DNA of 64,000 bases from assembly GCA_021927905.1 (NCBI GenBank), contig BLLK01000074.1, positions 310,001 through 374,000 on the forward strand, in the 5' to 3' direction. The notes below the pieces were generated by a model, which saw nothing but the letters and a program-made list of their open reading frames with translations, did no database searches and had not been told where the DNA came from. The translations under genes and the position numbers were made by a program. Below are positions 1 to 12,084 of the stretch, one piece after another; position 1 is the first letter of the stretch, and the number at the start of each line of letters is the position of its first letter. This stretch comes from Chaetoceros tenuissimus (Eukaryota > Bacillariophyta > Thalassiosirophyceae > Chaetocerotales > Chaetocerotaceae).

Positions 1-286
1 CCTACATTTTACATTCGTCATTTCTCCTATGTACACCTATCTCTGATTCAAACAATTTCCACCTTCGTACGTCATGCTTATCAGTATTACCTTGCCTGTC
101 AAGTGCATCATACATTGCTACCGTAGAATTCATACTGTAGACTGGCGGCGCTGTCTGGCAGATGCTTACTGACACGGTGTCTTCAAGCGTTAATTAGACG
201 TTCCGAAGATTCTCCTGATCGGCATTTATTGATCCTCAATTTTCCATTTTCTTTCTTATCCCTATTGAACTGGAGGTGCGAGTTGG
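1..286. repeat. Left copy of long direct repeat (LTR-like or segmental)
   Basis: These bases recur almost exactly at 2640-2925 in the same orientation, a constant offset of 2639 bp. The right limit is sharp: both copies share the string ending gcgagttgg and then diverge. The left limit cannot be seen because the copy starts at the window edge. The pair could be LTRs of a non-autonomous element or a plain tandem duplication. Confidence 0.85.
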
Positions 287-1233
287 GTTGCGCAATGAGT
301 TAGGACAAATTGATCATAAATAACATGCGAGTCAGTTAGAATAATTAGCCATTAACAAAGTGAGACCTCTCAAGTTAGTACTTGGAAAGGGGGGTAAGGG
401 GGACGCAGTCCCACCACACCTCAAGTTCCTGATAAGCGGGAATAAAATCAAATATGAATACTTCACTTTTCGTTGAGACTTATCTTTCAATTCTTATAAG
501 AGTGAGGGAAGAGAACATTCTAGGTTTCTCCACTCTAGACATACAATCGATTTGACTCTTTCATATATCTAAAGCTTCACAGTACACTTAGAACCTCAAC
601 GCCAAGATGAGACCTTGCTGCAACAGGAGATGGCGCTATGTCACTTCTCCACAAGGTCAACATCCTCTAACGTGCAATCCAGCACTTTCGAAAATCAGAT
701 AAAGACTTTACTACTTGAAAAACACTAAGAGCAACGCTATGACTCATAATGTCTTCCGGAAGCTCTTGATCTCCCCCTCATCATTTACTACCTCACCATG
801 TCTCTCTGTACAATGTCGATCTCACAAAGTATAATTTCATGCCACGTGCTCTGGCTGAAACCTACTACATTGTACCGAGAAGGCTTGTTTGGTTGGAAAT
901 GCTAGGCTGGTATCCCTGCCTCGCTCTTCATCTGTTTCCAGCTCTTGAATAAAAAGATCTTGATAGAGATGACGTTCTTTTGAAGTCCTTTTTTCTATGT
1001 TCCCTTGAGCAACCTATGCGTATCCTCTCTCCTATGGTAATCAGCCAAAGTATCAGAGTCATAGGGTGTAGCTTTACTTGCAGGTTGCTGTAGATCTACT
1101 TGCAAGCTTCCTGGTTTCTTTAGATATGAACTGAAGAAGTCTGTCGTGAGTGAAATGTTCATAAATAAAATAATGAAACCTGAATACCTAGAGTCAGCCA
1201 ACAAGGCGCCTATGCTACAAGTTCTTTGATAAG

Positions 1234-1700
1234 CCATCAACCCATTCGTTGACCTTTCCTAAAATGACGATGTTTCCCAACACGAAATACCTATGATCCA
1301 ACTTCTTCGACAAGTCATTGACCCACTCGCTGACTTTTTCCCATATCAAAAGATGATCTGTGTAAACTTGAACAAACTATGAAACAAATCCTTCGGTAAG
1401 GCATCGACCCATTTGTTGACCTTTTCCCATATCGAAAGATGATATATATATAATATAAAACTGAGTACTGAAAGTCACCAACCCATGCGTGATGATCTTC
1501 ACAAACAAATACCTATGATGCAAATCCTTCGGCAAGCCATCGACCCATTCGTTGACCTTTTCCCATATCGAAAGATTATATATAATAAAGATTGAGTACT
1601 GAAAGTCACCAACCCATGCGTGACGATCTTCACAAATGAATACCTATGATGTAACTCCTTCGGCAAGCCATCGACCCATTCGTTGACGTTGCCCAAGCCT
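1234..1700. repeat. Degenerate tandem repeat, period about 130 bp
   Basis: The string cgacccattcgttgacctttt followed by cccatatcgaaagat recurs near 1400, 1530 and 1665, with more diverged versions near 1235 and 1315. The last two full units, read from tgagtactgaaag, are about 131 bp apart. The short minus-strand open frame here is a by-product of the repeat. Confidence 0.8.
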
Positions 1701-2204
1701 AAAAGATCCCAAGTCTATTCCACTTTCTTTTCTATCCCTCCACCTTCTCATGCACTCTTTTCTGATCTCATCAACAGCTATTCCCCATGTGCAACTAAAA
1801 GCTGTGCATGCTAGCAACTATCTAATCTATCCTGAGAAGGCTGCACATTCTCTGAATATTTTCCATCTACCTTCTATCCCTTTCCTTCCAAGCTTTGATT
1901 CTCTCCTTCATATATTCCATCCAAAATCCTATATGCTCCTCAGTCTATCAGTGATCATTCAGCGGGTATATTTCCTTTGTTGTGTCCTTACGTGATATGG
2001 ATATAAGAAACAAACGGAGGAAGTATCGTAACTGACATGGACTGAACATATCTCTATTTCCACTATGCCAATACAAATGGAGACATGCGCTGGCGTTGCA
2101 AGCCTAAAGCATGACCGTCTCCATTTGTGTATTACCTCTTTCCGATGTTGTCCAGCAAAAGGTTGCAATAAACCAATCAAGGTTGGCTTTTGCTGGATTT
2201 CATC

Positions 2205-2460
2205 CTCCTCTTTCATCCCCCCCTACTTTAGCACACGAATGCTTGTAGTATAAGCAGAGTTTGAAACAAAGGCAGAGGAAACATGTTAATTCTCTTTCAT
2301 CCCCCATCAACTTCAGCACATGAACGCTTGTAGTATAAGCGGAGTTTGAAAAACAAAATCAGAGAAAAACATGTTCGTCCTTTGTTCCCCCATTTACTTT
2401 AGCAAACAACGCTGGATAGCAGCAGCGAGGTTTGGAGACGAAGTCAGAGACTAACCAAAA
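2205..2460. repeat. Three imperfect tandem copies, about 87 bp each
   Basis: The phrase cttgtagtataagc(a/g)gagtttgaaa occurs near 2243 and 2330, each followed by a CAGAG-AAACATGTT-like stretch. A third, more diverged copy lies near 2390-2450. No coding signal is seen. Confidence 0.7.
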
Positions 2461-2639
2461 AGAGGTAAAGTAAAATGTTTTGCAATGACTGTTGAAAGTT
2501 AAAAAATTTTCTTTCAAGTTCCATACAAGGTAGCTAGCCTTCCATACAACCAAAATTTCAACTTTCTATGAGCACACTGCAATAAAGTTATTGTTGGCTT
2601 TCTTCCTGACACCTTTTCTGACGTGTCTAATTTCAATGG

Positions 2640-2925
2640 CCTACATTTTACATTCGTCATTTCTCCTATGTACACCTATCTCTGATTCAAACAATTTCCA
2701 CCTTCGTACGTCATGCTTATCAGTATTACCTTGCCTGTCAAGTGCATCATACATTGCTACCGTAGAATTCATACTGTAGACTGGCGGCGCTGTCTGGCAG
2801 ATGCTTACTGACACGGTGTCTTCAAGCGTTAATTAGACGTTCCGAAGATTCTCCTGATCGGCATTTATTGATCCTCAATTTTCCATTTTCTTTCTTATCC
2901 CTATTGAACTGGAGGTGCGAGTTGG
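2640..2925. repeat. Right copy of long direct repeat
   Basis: Near-identical to bases 1-286. It is followed by about 540 bp (2926-3471) in which I see no gene; this stretch adjoins the 3' end of the minus-strand gene at 3472-5961. Confidence 0.85.
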
Positions 2926-3471
2926 TACTCTAGCCAAAGTGGATGTTTCGTGAAAGGATGTAGTACAATAATGTATGATGTGTATGAAACATTAGTTGCT
3001 TGAAGTAGCAGCTAAGTTTGGAGAATAGAACTTTTTCGGCAGTGAAAAGTTGGTGGAAATCGTCAGAAGATTAATGTTATATTTTCCAGGATCATGAGGG
3101 CAATTTACCAGAATGGATAGAAAAATGTCGTCAATGTGTCGACAACACGGAAGAAAAAGAGAAAAAGTATTTTTTTAGACGACGTGAACCTACGAGTACC
3201 AACAACGTTGCACGTCAGCGCTTCTAATTCTAACAAGCAGGCAACTCGTGACTCGTCATTCTTACGTGTTCTTATACGTACGTCAGCACCACGGTACAAC
3301 TTCAACTCCAACACTCGAACGTCAGCAGAATGCATGCCTCCTGTTGACATCTCTAAATTTTGAAAATTTAATGCTGTTGGCGTTCAAGTTCAAGTCGTGC
3401 CTATTCCTACGATGTATTATTCTACCTATTATGAAAAAAGTGGTATTTGTGCATTAAATTTATAATCTTCA

Positions 3472-5961
3472 TTACAGCTTTGGTGGAGTGATTACAATTT
3501 TTCTGCTTAGTGATAATAAAGGTGCATGCATTGATCGTCGTTTCTTTTTTTGTTTCTTTGGTATTTCTACCTTTTTCTCTTCTTTTTCACTATCTACAGA
3601 TGATGAAGAATCGCTACTACTGCTGGAAGAGGACGAAGATGATGAGGAGGATGAGGACGAAGAAGACGATGAGGAGGAGGATGTGCTACTATCATCGTCT
3701 TGTTTATCTTCGGCATTTTTAGTACCATCAACTTCAGGTGGATCTTGCCCAATATCTGCTTCTTTTGCCTCTACAATATTTTCAATAGAGTCAGGTCTGA
3801 GAACGATTTCAGTTGGAACAGATGTAGCTCCTGGTATGTTATCCTCACTATCTTGCTTCTGTTCCTTGTCTTTCTTTTCAAGTAGCAAGTCCTGTGATTT
3901 TAGCTCTTGCTCGCTTTCACTACTGGTTGTACTACTACTTGAACTTGAAGATGAACTTGACGATGAAGACGATGAAGAGTCGTCATCACTATTCCCAACT
4001 GATTCGACATCCTTTGCTTCATCATTCTTTTCTAGTGTAGCAGTAGCATTGTTCTCTTTAGATTCTCTGTCGTCGGCATTGCTTTTATCTCCTTCGATTT
4101 CTTGTTTTTCATCACTATTTTTAATAGTTTCTTCTGTATCTTTTGCGTTCACTTTGTAATCTGCAGTAGTTGCTTCCTTATCACAGTCACCCTGTGCTTC
4201 ATCACTCTTTTCTAGTATAGCAGTAGCATTGTTCTCTTCAGCTTCTTTGTCCTCGGCATTGTTTTTACCCCCTTCAATAACTTCCTTTTCATCACTATTT
4301 CTTATAGATTCTGCTGTATCATGTGAGTTGACTTTGTCATCTACAGTAGCTGGTTCCTCATCTGCTTTTTGTTTTGGTGAGGATTCTTTTGATTTCTCAA
4401 CTTCTGCTTGTGGAGCAATGCTCTCAAAGGTTGAACCAAAGTCTTTCTTCAAACTTGCAAGTGAAGCAGTGCTCGAGCCCGAGGATGAAGATTCATTGGA
4501 TTCGACTTTATTTTGGTCTGACGACTCATCTCTTGTTTTTTGTTCTGCGGATATTGCCTTATTGTTTTCAAGTGAGGGTGGGGAGTTCTTGGAATCTTTA
4601 GTTACTGACTCGGTTGTCATTTCAACGTCCATATCATCACACACTTCCCGCATGATTTCGACAATATTTTCTTCCACGGCTTTCTCAAGCTCTTTAGCTT
4701 CAACTTGGCCAGGATCCTTCCTCGATTGATCAACATTATTTTCCAATGTTTGCTGTTCAGATGTCGCAATCTCGTTATCCTCCACGTTTTCTGTTCCTTT
4801 TTCTTTTTCATTCGAGTCAGATTTGTCGCTATCCTTTCCTATATACTCATCAGATGTACTGTGATTCATTACAGTATCTGAGATGCTATTCTTTTCAGTT
4901 TGTCCTTCATTGGATATCTCTTTCGTTTGATTAGCTTCTTTTGTAGTATCTGTCCTTAATGGAGCTATAGCCTCTTCATTTTCAGAAGATTCACTGCTAT
5001 TTATTGGACTAGTTTTACCTGTGGATTTTCTCTTTCTTTTCTTTTTACTTTGTGCAACTTGATTATCATCTGGTACGACTGCTTCTTCAATCTCTACACA
5101 GACACCGGGATTCCGATGATGATATGAAACTTTTAGGAACCTAGTTTTTGCTAGATTCATTTCTTTCGGTGACTTAGAAGTTAGAGTTTCGGTCATGATT
5201 GTAAGAGCGTTTACATCAGCAAGTGATGGCTGCTTATTCGGACTCAATACAAAAGATGTATTTTTAATCCGTAAATGCGCCAAGGCAGAATCAATTGGCA
5301 CCATCTTACATCCTTTGGCACTGCCTGACCTTGAATATTGAACATCATCTGAGAAGGATAAACTAATCTCGATTCTAGCTGTGACGGGCCAATTCCTAGG
5401 ATCTGTGTTTTCAACTCTTCTTCGCTTTTCGCGATTAGTTGAACTAGGAATATGTTTTTTCATGTTGACTCTTGTAAAATATCCATCACCATAGCTGAGT
5501 TCTACTACCATTCCATTAATATTGGTACTTGTAGCATGTTTTTTATTTAGTGCTCGTCGTGAAATTCGTACAAGAAATTCTTTTGGATGCATTTGTTCCA
5601 CAATATGGCGTGTCAAGTATCCAACAGTTGCATCTACTGGAATAGTCTGTGCATTCTGTGTTTCGGTTTGGTTATGAAAGGATATATTCGATGGAAGATA
5701 TATACGATTATTCAAAGGAGCAAACCCCTCCAGTTTACACAAGCGAATATGGGAAAAAAATGACATCATTTCGAATGCATCATAATTAGTAATTTTAAAA
5801 GGCTGCGGATTTATCAACTGTCTCTTGGAAAGGAGTTGAAGATGATGCATAGTCTTTCCATAGTTTATGCATTTTTCTCGAAATTTCGCTAATTCTTCTT
5901 GAGTCGCCGAAGCCGCATCAGGCAAAGTCGGAAAAGGTAGAAGATTGTTATTCTGCTCCAT
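3472..5961 (-). CDS. Acidic Ser-rich nuclear-type protein, unknown function
   Basis: Single-exon gene of 829 aa starting at ATG 5961. I do not recognise its family. The first ~310 residues look globular. A basic KKKRKRK stretch follows, consistent with a nuclear localisation signal. The rest is mostly Glu/Asp/Ser/Asn/Lys-rich low complexity with two long poly-Ser tracts, ending in a basic segment with KKQKKKRR. This layout resembles nucleolar or chromatin-associated acidic-serine proteins such as Nopp140-like proteins, but that is composition only. Internal repetition is visible: blocks with EENNATA-LEK and NSDEK-EIEG occur twice around 4000-4340. The long open frames on the opposite strand arise from the Ser/Glu codon bias. 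Confidence 0.8.
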   Translation of the reverse strand: MEQNNNLLPFPTLPDAASATQEELAKFREKCINYGKTMHHLQLLSKRQLINPQPFKITNYDAFEMMSFFSHIRLCKLEGFAPLNNRIYLPSNISFHNQTETQNAQTIPVDATVGYLTRHIVEQMHPKEFLVRISRRALNKKHATSTNINGMVVELSYGDGYFTRVNMKKHIPSSTNREKRRRVENTDPRNWPVTARIEISLSFSDDVQYSRSGSAKGCKMVPIDSALAHLRIKNTSFVLSPNKQPSLADVNALTIMTETLTSKSPKEMNLAKTRFLKVSYHHRNPGVCVEIEEAVVPDDNQVAQSKKKRKRKSTGKTSPINSSESSENEEAIAPLRTDTTKEANQTKEISNEGQTEKNSISDTVMNHSTSDEYIGKDSDKSDSNEKEKGTENVEDNEIATSEQQTLENNVDQSRKDPGQVEAKELEKAVEENIVEIMREVCDDMDVEMTTESVTKDSKNSPPSLENNKAISAEQKTRDESSDQNKVESNESSSSGSSTASLASLKKDFGSTFESIAPQAEVEKSKESSPKQKADEEPATVDDKVNSHDTAESIRNSDEKEVIEGGKNNAEDKEAEENNATAILEKSDEAQGDCDKEATTADYKVNAKDTEETIKNSDEKQEIEGDKSNADDRESKENNATATLEKNDEAKDVESVGNSDDDSSSSSSSSSSSSSSSSTTSSESEQELKSQDLLLEKKDKEQKQDSEDNIPGATSVPTEIVLRPDSIENIVEAKEADIGQDPPEVDGTKNAEDKQDDDSSTSSSSSSSSSSSSSSSSSSSSSSSDSSSSVDSEKEEKKVEIPKKQKKKRRSMHAPLLSLSRKIVITPPKL

Positions 5962-6351
5962 GAATCCGTTTTTGAAATAAGTAATTGTTAATAGGAATCA
6001 AATGTAAGAAGAAAAATGAACGTACGAGTATTTATGAATTGTTTTGCTGCGAGAATGGTTGGCTGTGAGAAGGCAGAGATAGACCTCTTCCTGTTGTCTC
6101 TCCCTTTCTTTCTCATTTGTTTTGAGTTCACATTTTTTCTGTCAAATCTGAATGTGTGTATCCATTTTAGCTTTTCAATTAAAAGGATCGTAAAACATTT
6201 GAACACATCCATTATTTCATTTTATATGTATGTGATAGACTATATCCAAGAAGGATATGAATGAAAGCTTGGCTTATCATTTGAATCTTCTTGAAAGTCT
6301 TGAAGTTCACTTCCTCGTTTGACTCGATTCTGACTTTTCAAAGACTGTTGT
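5962..6351. other. Intergenic, 5' region of the Ser-rich gene
   Basis: This 390-bp stretch separates the start of the minus-strand Ser-rich gene from the 3' end of the ABC transporter gene. It should hold the promoter of the former. I see only short random open frames on both strands. Confidence 0.4.
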
Positions 6352-9300
6352 TTAATAAACTCTTCTTGTAATTTCTGATTCAAAGTTGTGTAATGATTCT
6401 AATCCAACAACTTTCTCTCTGTAATTTGCTTCATCGATGACTTTGTCATCGTTGTCAGTAAATGAGTCCTGAGGTTGAAAATTTTGCTGCAAATCTTTTT
6501 GTTGTAATAAACTCAAACGTTCACTCTTTCTCATTGTATTTCGCAATTCGACATCTGCCCAGTCAATATCATATTCATTTATTTGTTCTTGTGTTAGGCC
6601 TTGAAATGTATTTCGTGTAGGTTGGAGCAAGTTCAATACCATACTAGATTGCATTATAGATGCTGCCATATTTTGTTTTGCCTCGTTTTCATCTACAGTT
6701 TCATTTGAACCTATGCAATCTCTACCTCGTCGCTTGAAGAAAAGCAATGTCCAAATAAATGCAGCTAATGCAAATATGATCTGAATTCCTTGAGCCAAAG
6801 CTATTGAAAATGGTTGGATTTCAGCCATTGATAAAATATCTCTCCCAGAAGCACACTCGCCTGGAAATTGCGTTGGTCCACACCCATTATCCATTGACAA
6901 TGCTACAACGTATGCAACTGCTGAAGACGAATAAAAATTAGGACAAATGTAATGTATCGCTTTGAAGATCCCATATATATTTTCGAAAAAGAAGTATGGT
7001 CCGGAGAAGAATACCATGAATACATCCATAATCATTACTATATGCGATGAGTAAAGTGAAGAGGACTGAGCGATTGCGGCAGCAAATGTAATTGCACTCC
7101 ATGAAAAGATAAAAAGTGTCATTGTGGTAAATATCATATCCAAATCTACAGTGTACCCTATGATCGGGTTGGTAACAAAGATCCATGCGGCAGCTTGTAT
7201 AACACCATGTACAAATGAACGTAACAGGAGCATCGCTGCGAGGTATCCCGATGGTGACATTAACCTAATCGACCGGAAATGATTCATAACTTGAAAAGAT
7301 TAAAAAGAGATGAGCAATACATACAATGGATATCTCATAACTGCACAAATAAGCTTCCTAATACCTTACCTTGCCTTTCCCTATTGGCATAAATTAGTGC
7401 TCCACCAAAAGATGTTGTAAATGCAGCCCCAATAGTGCTGTAGTTTACGTATAATGGAACTCGGCTACTCTCTCTTGTCTGGAAGAAAGAACTCTCATCA
7501 TGCCAATCTACAGTTGACTTTCTAGCTAAAAAACCAACTACAATCGCTCCCATTACAGAGCATAGGGTCAGCAACAATTCGACAAACGGGATCCCGAAGA
7601 ACTGTCCATACCACAATACTATTGCCGCTTTAAAGGAATCAATAGTATTCCATACAACGCAATCTTTCACTTTTAAACCTGTTGATGGCATAGAATCGAA
7701 ATCGATCTCAATCTCTAATTTCTTATACTCAAACATAGTTTTGCGCTGCTTATCAAGGTGGATCGCTCTATCAAACATTGCGGCAACTGCGGGGGAAGCA
7801 CTATGTACTGTTATTGCAAACGCATGCTTCACTGGTAAATTTTTAATAGCTTTCAAGCATGCCAAAGAGTTATCCTCGTCCAATGCTGCTAACGGTTCAT
7901 CCAAGAAAATAATACTTGGTTCAGATCGAACTACAGAAGCAGCAATATTCAATCTCTGGAGTTGTCCACCAGAAAGGGTACCAATCTGTTGATCAAGAAG
8001 ATTGATTAGACCAAGTTCTTCGAAGCAACCTTTGTAGTCATGAATATGCCCGCCTGATAATGTACATGCAAAGAAAAGTGCATCCTTGACCATCATTTCT
8101 TGAGGCCACATATCCGCATGTTGTGGACAAAGTCCAACTGGAGCTCGTCTAATCCACTTGCCGCATCTTAGTGTCATATGAGGCTGATCAAATCCACAGA
8201 GAAGTTTCATGAAAGAAGTTTTACCCGATCCACTCTCACCAGTGATACATGTCATTCTGCATCCACCCAGGAAGCCTTTATCAAAATGTATTATAGTATC
8301 ATCCACTCCATCTTCTACATTCTTCAATGCAAGTGTCATGTTTTCAAACGACAACATGGGCATATCATATTTTGAAGAATAATCGGCTTCATTAGTCATA
8401 ACCATGAAATCATCAGTCACAAGATTTTTGAATAATGATCGCTGGGACAAAAATACATCAGAAATAGCTGAAAAAAAAAGATGTGAAATAAAAATGAGTT
8501 GTACTTACCTGATGGTAAAACCATATATATGAAATCAAACCAATCAGAGTAATTGCTGCAATGAAAATGATCACAAACCATCTCAACCATGGAGGGCTTG
8601 TCGGATTAAAGTCATCAACAACTTCCAATGGCTCATCATTTCGAATATTAACTGGACATTCAATTCTTAAACAAGCATCACTGCTAGCTCTGAGGAAAGG
8701 GCAGTGGTGCTTTGGACGTATTCTAGCATTGGCAAGATGCAAAAGTCTACATGCCATAGTATCGCCTTGTAGTACTCCCTGTGTGAATTCATCAGTTACA
8801 CCACTTGTGCAGACATCCTGTATATTTGCTGTAGTAGCATAGCAATCTTGAAGGGACTCAAATGGATACATTTCACCTGGACAAGATATTGCAGCACTAT
8901 CGCAAAACTTTTTTCGGTCGTATTCCAATGATAGAAGCGTGCTATTTACAATATGAGGTAGCATAGAATCTACTTGACGCACGAGGTTTGAACCACTTTC
9001 AAAGATGAATACTTGCCGCTCAGGGTTCACAGCATTGTTGAAATTCACAAACCATTGACTAATTACATCCACAGCTATTACATCTTCCGATTCGCAAGTA
9101 ATATTTTGAATGTTTGTGGAAATAATACCAAAGTTCCTACCAAACCCATTCATATCGCCATTTAAAAACTGAAAATATCCAAGTACATCTTCTGCAGTAA
9201 TGAAAGTGCGACTACCCTTGTATCTTATTCGAAAGTCATTTTCATCAAACAAGATACTTTGTAAAGTGTTGTCTGCCTCAAAGATGGATACACGTTCCTT

Positions 9301-9510
9301 TCTCGTGGAATCACTTAGAAGTTCGTAGTATGTGTAGAGTGTATCCAATCTCGCATTATCTAAACACCCTTCACCTTGCAACAGAAGCATTTGATCATGT
9401 TCATTTAATGGACTAGTGACTGAAGAATTGGTTATAGAGGCATATACTTGCCCCTTCCAAAGTATTAGATTTATGGCGACGTATGCAAATAAACTTGTAA
9501 AGGACGGCAT
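6352..9510 (-). CDS. ABCG-type half transporter with N-terminal ectodomain (3 exons)
   Basis: Three exons join in frame: 9510-8509, 8441-7370 and 7289-6352. The introns are 8442-8508 (67 nt) and 7290-7369 (80 nt), both with GTAAG donors, giving 1003 aa. Start ATG 9510 is preferred over an upstream codon because it opens a signal peptide. A Cys-containing extracellular region of ~280 aa follows, then a membrane helix ending near residue 334. The nucleotide-binding domain has Walker A GESGSGKTS (~403), signature LSGGQLQRL (~490) and Walker B IIFLDEP (~512). A C-terminal ABC2-type membrane domain with about six helices follows. This order (ectodomain-TM-NBD-TMD) matches the plant ABCG24/28-like group. 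Substrate is unknown; the protein probably acts in the plasma or an endomembrane. Confidence 0.85.
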
Positions 9511-10288
9511 TTTGAAGAAGGAATCAATTTCAGCAGTAAATAGAACATGTGAAGAGTTATGACACAGAGGCAAGAAGCAAGGAGTATATGCTCTCCTTGT
9601 GTATGGCTGCCTTGTATTTCTTCGTTCCTCTTTAGAAGCAGGCTTCGGGTTCCAAGGTGAAGAGAAGGCTAGATGCAAGTTGATTTGGATTATTTTCGAT
9701 TGGAGTCGTTGATCAATATCATTATTTTGATAAAAAATTAAAGTGTAAAATTGTTCACTCGAAGCATCATTGGCATCAACTATTATATAAGATTAAATCT
9801 ATATTGATAACTTTTAGCATTGGATTCTTGGATTGAGAAGCTCGGATCGGGAAACAGTTCAGAAGAGAAGGAGAAGAGATAAAAAACCATTTTCAACCAA
9901 AGACTTTCTATACATGCTAGTAAATCATATATTGAATGCATCCTTGTCTGATTTTATAGTCCACAAACATAGCATTTACTGAATTGATAATCGTAATCTA
10001 AGGGAACTTTTTTCGAAATGTCACGTACGTAATTAGTAATAGTAGAGAGGGTTCTCATCCAAAACTCTCTCTTTGCTTTCCCTTCCTTTCTATAAAAAGA
10101 TACATACTTCACGATCTTGAAGAATCTTGAACATCAAAAATGAACAATGAAAACATGTTCATCAATGTTTGTTCTTGACTCCTAATGAAATCTCGATGAA
10201 AGGAACATATTGAAGTATTCCTTAGGTTCATTTAGTCTTTCACATTACATAGAAACAGATTTTGACTTTGAAAGGAGATCCCAGAAAG
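9511..10288. promoter_or_regulatory. Divergent intergenic region between ABCG and TMBIM genes
   Basis: The 778 bp lie head-to-head between the minus-strand transporter and the plus-strand TMBIM gene, so they should contain both promoters. I see an AT-rich tract, a cacgtacgt element near 10022 and a tataaaa stretch near 10091. No further gene is visible. Confidence 0.45.
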
Positions 10289-11408
10289 ATGAGAAATGCA
10301 TTTAGGCCGATATTAGGAACAGCACTCGTGATTATATTTTCTAATCACGCTTCGATTGTGTCAGCAAACAAAGGAAATCATTTCATCGAAGGCAGACCCT
10401 CAAACTATAATTCGTCAGCTTTCCTTCATCGTAGATCCTCAGTGCTCCAAAACTTGAGAGCTGGATCACAGACACCAAACTCTAGATCATTCTGGTCTAA
10501 CACACAATCACCACCACAAAATCCTACATCATTTCAAAAGCAGCAATTTAGAGATGAAGAAGTCAAAGTCACAGATGTAACGAATGAATTGAAAGATGAT
10601 GAACGAGAAGTGACAAAAGAAGCTATAGACTCATTTCTTACACGAGATAATAGAAACAGCTTCATTTCAAGAGTGTATATGATACTTTCTGGGCAATTAT
10701 TGATGGTTGCAGCTTCCATCTTTTTATTTGCAAAATATCCAATCATGACCAGATTTATGTTGACAAGAGGGAAATTTGGTAAGTGTAGACATTGTTGATT
10801 TCTATGTTGTTTTAAGTTATCGTTTGCTAACATCTTTCTTTCTAGTTCCTTGGGCTTCACTTATGGTCTCGACCATCACAGTGGCAATCATGTCATTGAG
10901 CGAAAGAGCTCGACGTGTCGCACCTTTGAAATGGCAACTACTTTCCATGTTTTCAATAGCAGAAGCAATCATAGTTGGATTCATATCATCATTCTACAAA
11001 TCGAAAACAGTGCTAAGCGCATCAATGTCGACGGCAGTTGCCACAATGTCTGTGTCAATGTATACAATTTTAAATAAGGATTCCAAACGGGATCTATCAC
11101 AATGGGGCGCTGGTTTATCTTCAATGGGGATGATTTTTATTTTCTATGGAATCATTAACTTGCTTTCCAATGTCGGAATTTTGCCACCAGAATTTTTACC
11201 ATACAACGAACAGCTATATTGCGTATTCGGTACATCTCTTTTCAGTATGTATCTGGCATATCATACAAGGCTTATTGTTTCGGGAAAGCATTCCAAGTAT
11301 AGGTTGAATGATAAAGATTACGTCTTTGGGGCTGTGCTTCTTTACAACGACATCATCAATATCTTTTTGTATCTATTAAGGATTCTTGCTGCCGATGAGC
11401 GTGATTGA
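10289..11408 (+). CDS. Bax inhibitor-1 / TMBIM (LFG) family membrane protein (2 exons)
   Basis: Exons 10289-10778 and 10846-11408 join across a 67-nt intron (GTAAGT donor, TTTCTAG acceptor) to give 350 aa. The start is ATG 10289. The first ~23 residues form a hydrophobic signal-like segment, followed by ~100 polar residues, then about seven membrane helices. The C-terminal stretch DKDYVFGAVLLYNDIINIFL matches the family hallmark of BI-1/LFG proteins. These are multi-pass ER or Golgi proteins that modulate calcium leak and cell-death sensitivity. The signal-like N terminus is unusual for LFG proteins, whose N-terminal region is normally cytosolic and Pro-rich, so the target membrane is uncertain. 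Confidence 0.85.
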
Positions 11409-11849
11409 TTTTAAAGTATAGAAATCTACGAGTATAACATCTATAGGTATATCTCACTGTTGAAATGTTTATGCACAAAATAAAACTGAATAGAGGGATT
11501 CTTTCACTTCTCGTTCTCGAATATTTGTTTGTCAGACGACATCAGATGATTTCTACATGATTGCTACCTTCCCTGCTTGAGTAGTCCAGCATTCTTTTAA
11601 GAAGAATGCTGTGTTTGTTTTGCTCTTCGCTTGATTTGATTCATACACAAACCATAACTCATCCTGATTTTTCGCCAGGAGCATTTAAAATGAGTCATAG
11701 AAGAAAGCAAGAATATGCAATCAGAGAAATAAATAGACACCCGACAGGCCTCACCCGACCGAATTTTTCCATCGTTCCTTACTTCGCGACTCGAGAACTG
11801 AGAATGTGGAATGTTGAGTATATATAAGAATTCTGCTCAGGAATAACTA
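11409..11849. other. Intergenic; original upstream region of the gene at 17.2 kb
   Basis: No gene is visible in these 441 bp. A TATA-like gtatatataag lies at about 11818-11828, just before the retrotransposon. Because the element separates this stretch from the gene at 17184, these bases may be the displaced promoter of that gene. Confidence 0.4.
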
Positions 11850-12065
11850 TGCTACAGATGGTAGCTAACGGTTAGGATAACGCATCCTGACCTGACATGG
11901 ATTATGTTTAGCATTGGCAGAATTCTTTGGTTCTATTCTTCTTCCGTTACGTCATCAGAATTCTGATAAGAATTCTGTCTCTTTTATATTCGGAACAAAC
12001 ATTCTTTTAGGTAGCGATTAGTAACATAATTCCCATCTAATTACTTTGAATCCTTCGTTGTATCA
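11850..12065 (+). repeat. 5' LTR (216 bp)
   Basis: Identical to 16915-17130 as far as I can read, and three further bases (cta) also match. It contains a ttttatattc TATA-like element and a ttacgtcatc CRE-like half-site (ACGTCA). The primer-binding site should begin at about 12066 (ctagtaattac); I could not assign a tRNA to it. Confidence 0.95.
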
Positions 12066-12084
12066 CTAGTAATTACTATTCACA

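Larger units (their letters stand above)
287..2639. other. Gene-poor interval between the direct repeats
   Basis: I see no convincing gene here; the short open frames have no recognisable protein features. It contains a G-rich stretch near 385-412 and two blocks of degenerate tandem repeats (about 1234-1700 and 2205-2460). If the flanking repeats are LTRs, this would be the non-coding interior of a large non-autonomous retroelement. Confidence 0.5.

Noticed and set aside
3488-4729. Long plus-strand Ser/Leu/Phe-rich frames opposite the acidic Ser-rich gene
   Set aside because: They follow from Ser/Glu/Asp codons on the other strand; no start context or conserved pattern is present.
8468-8508. 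A 41-nt intron using the nearest AG in the ABC transporter gene
   Set aside because: This acceptor puts the ATPase domain out of frame; the AG at 8442 keeps phase 0 and gives a 67-nt intron.
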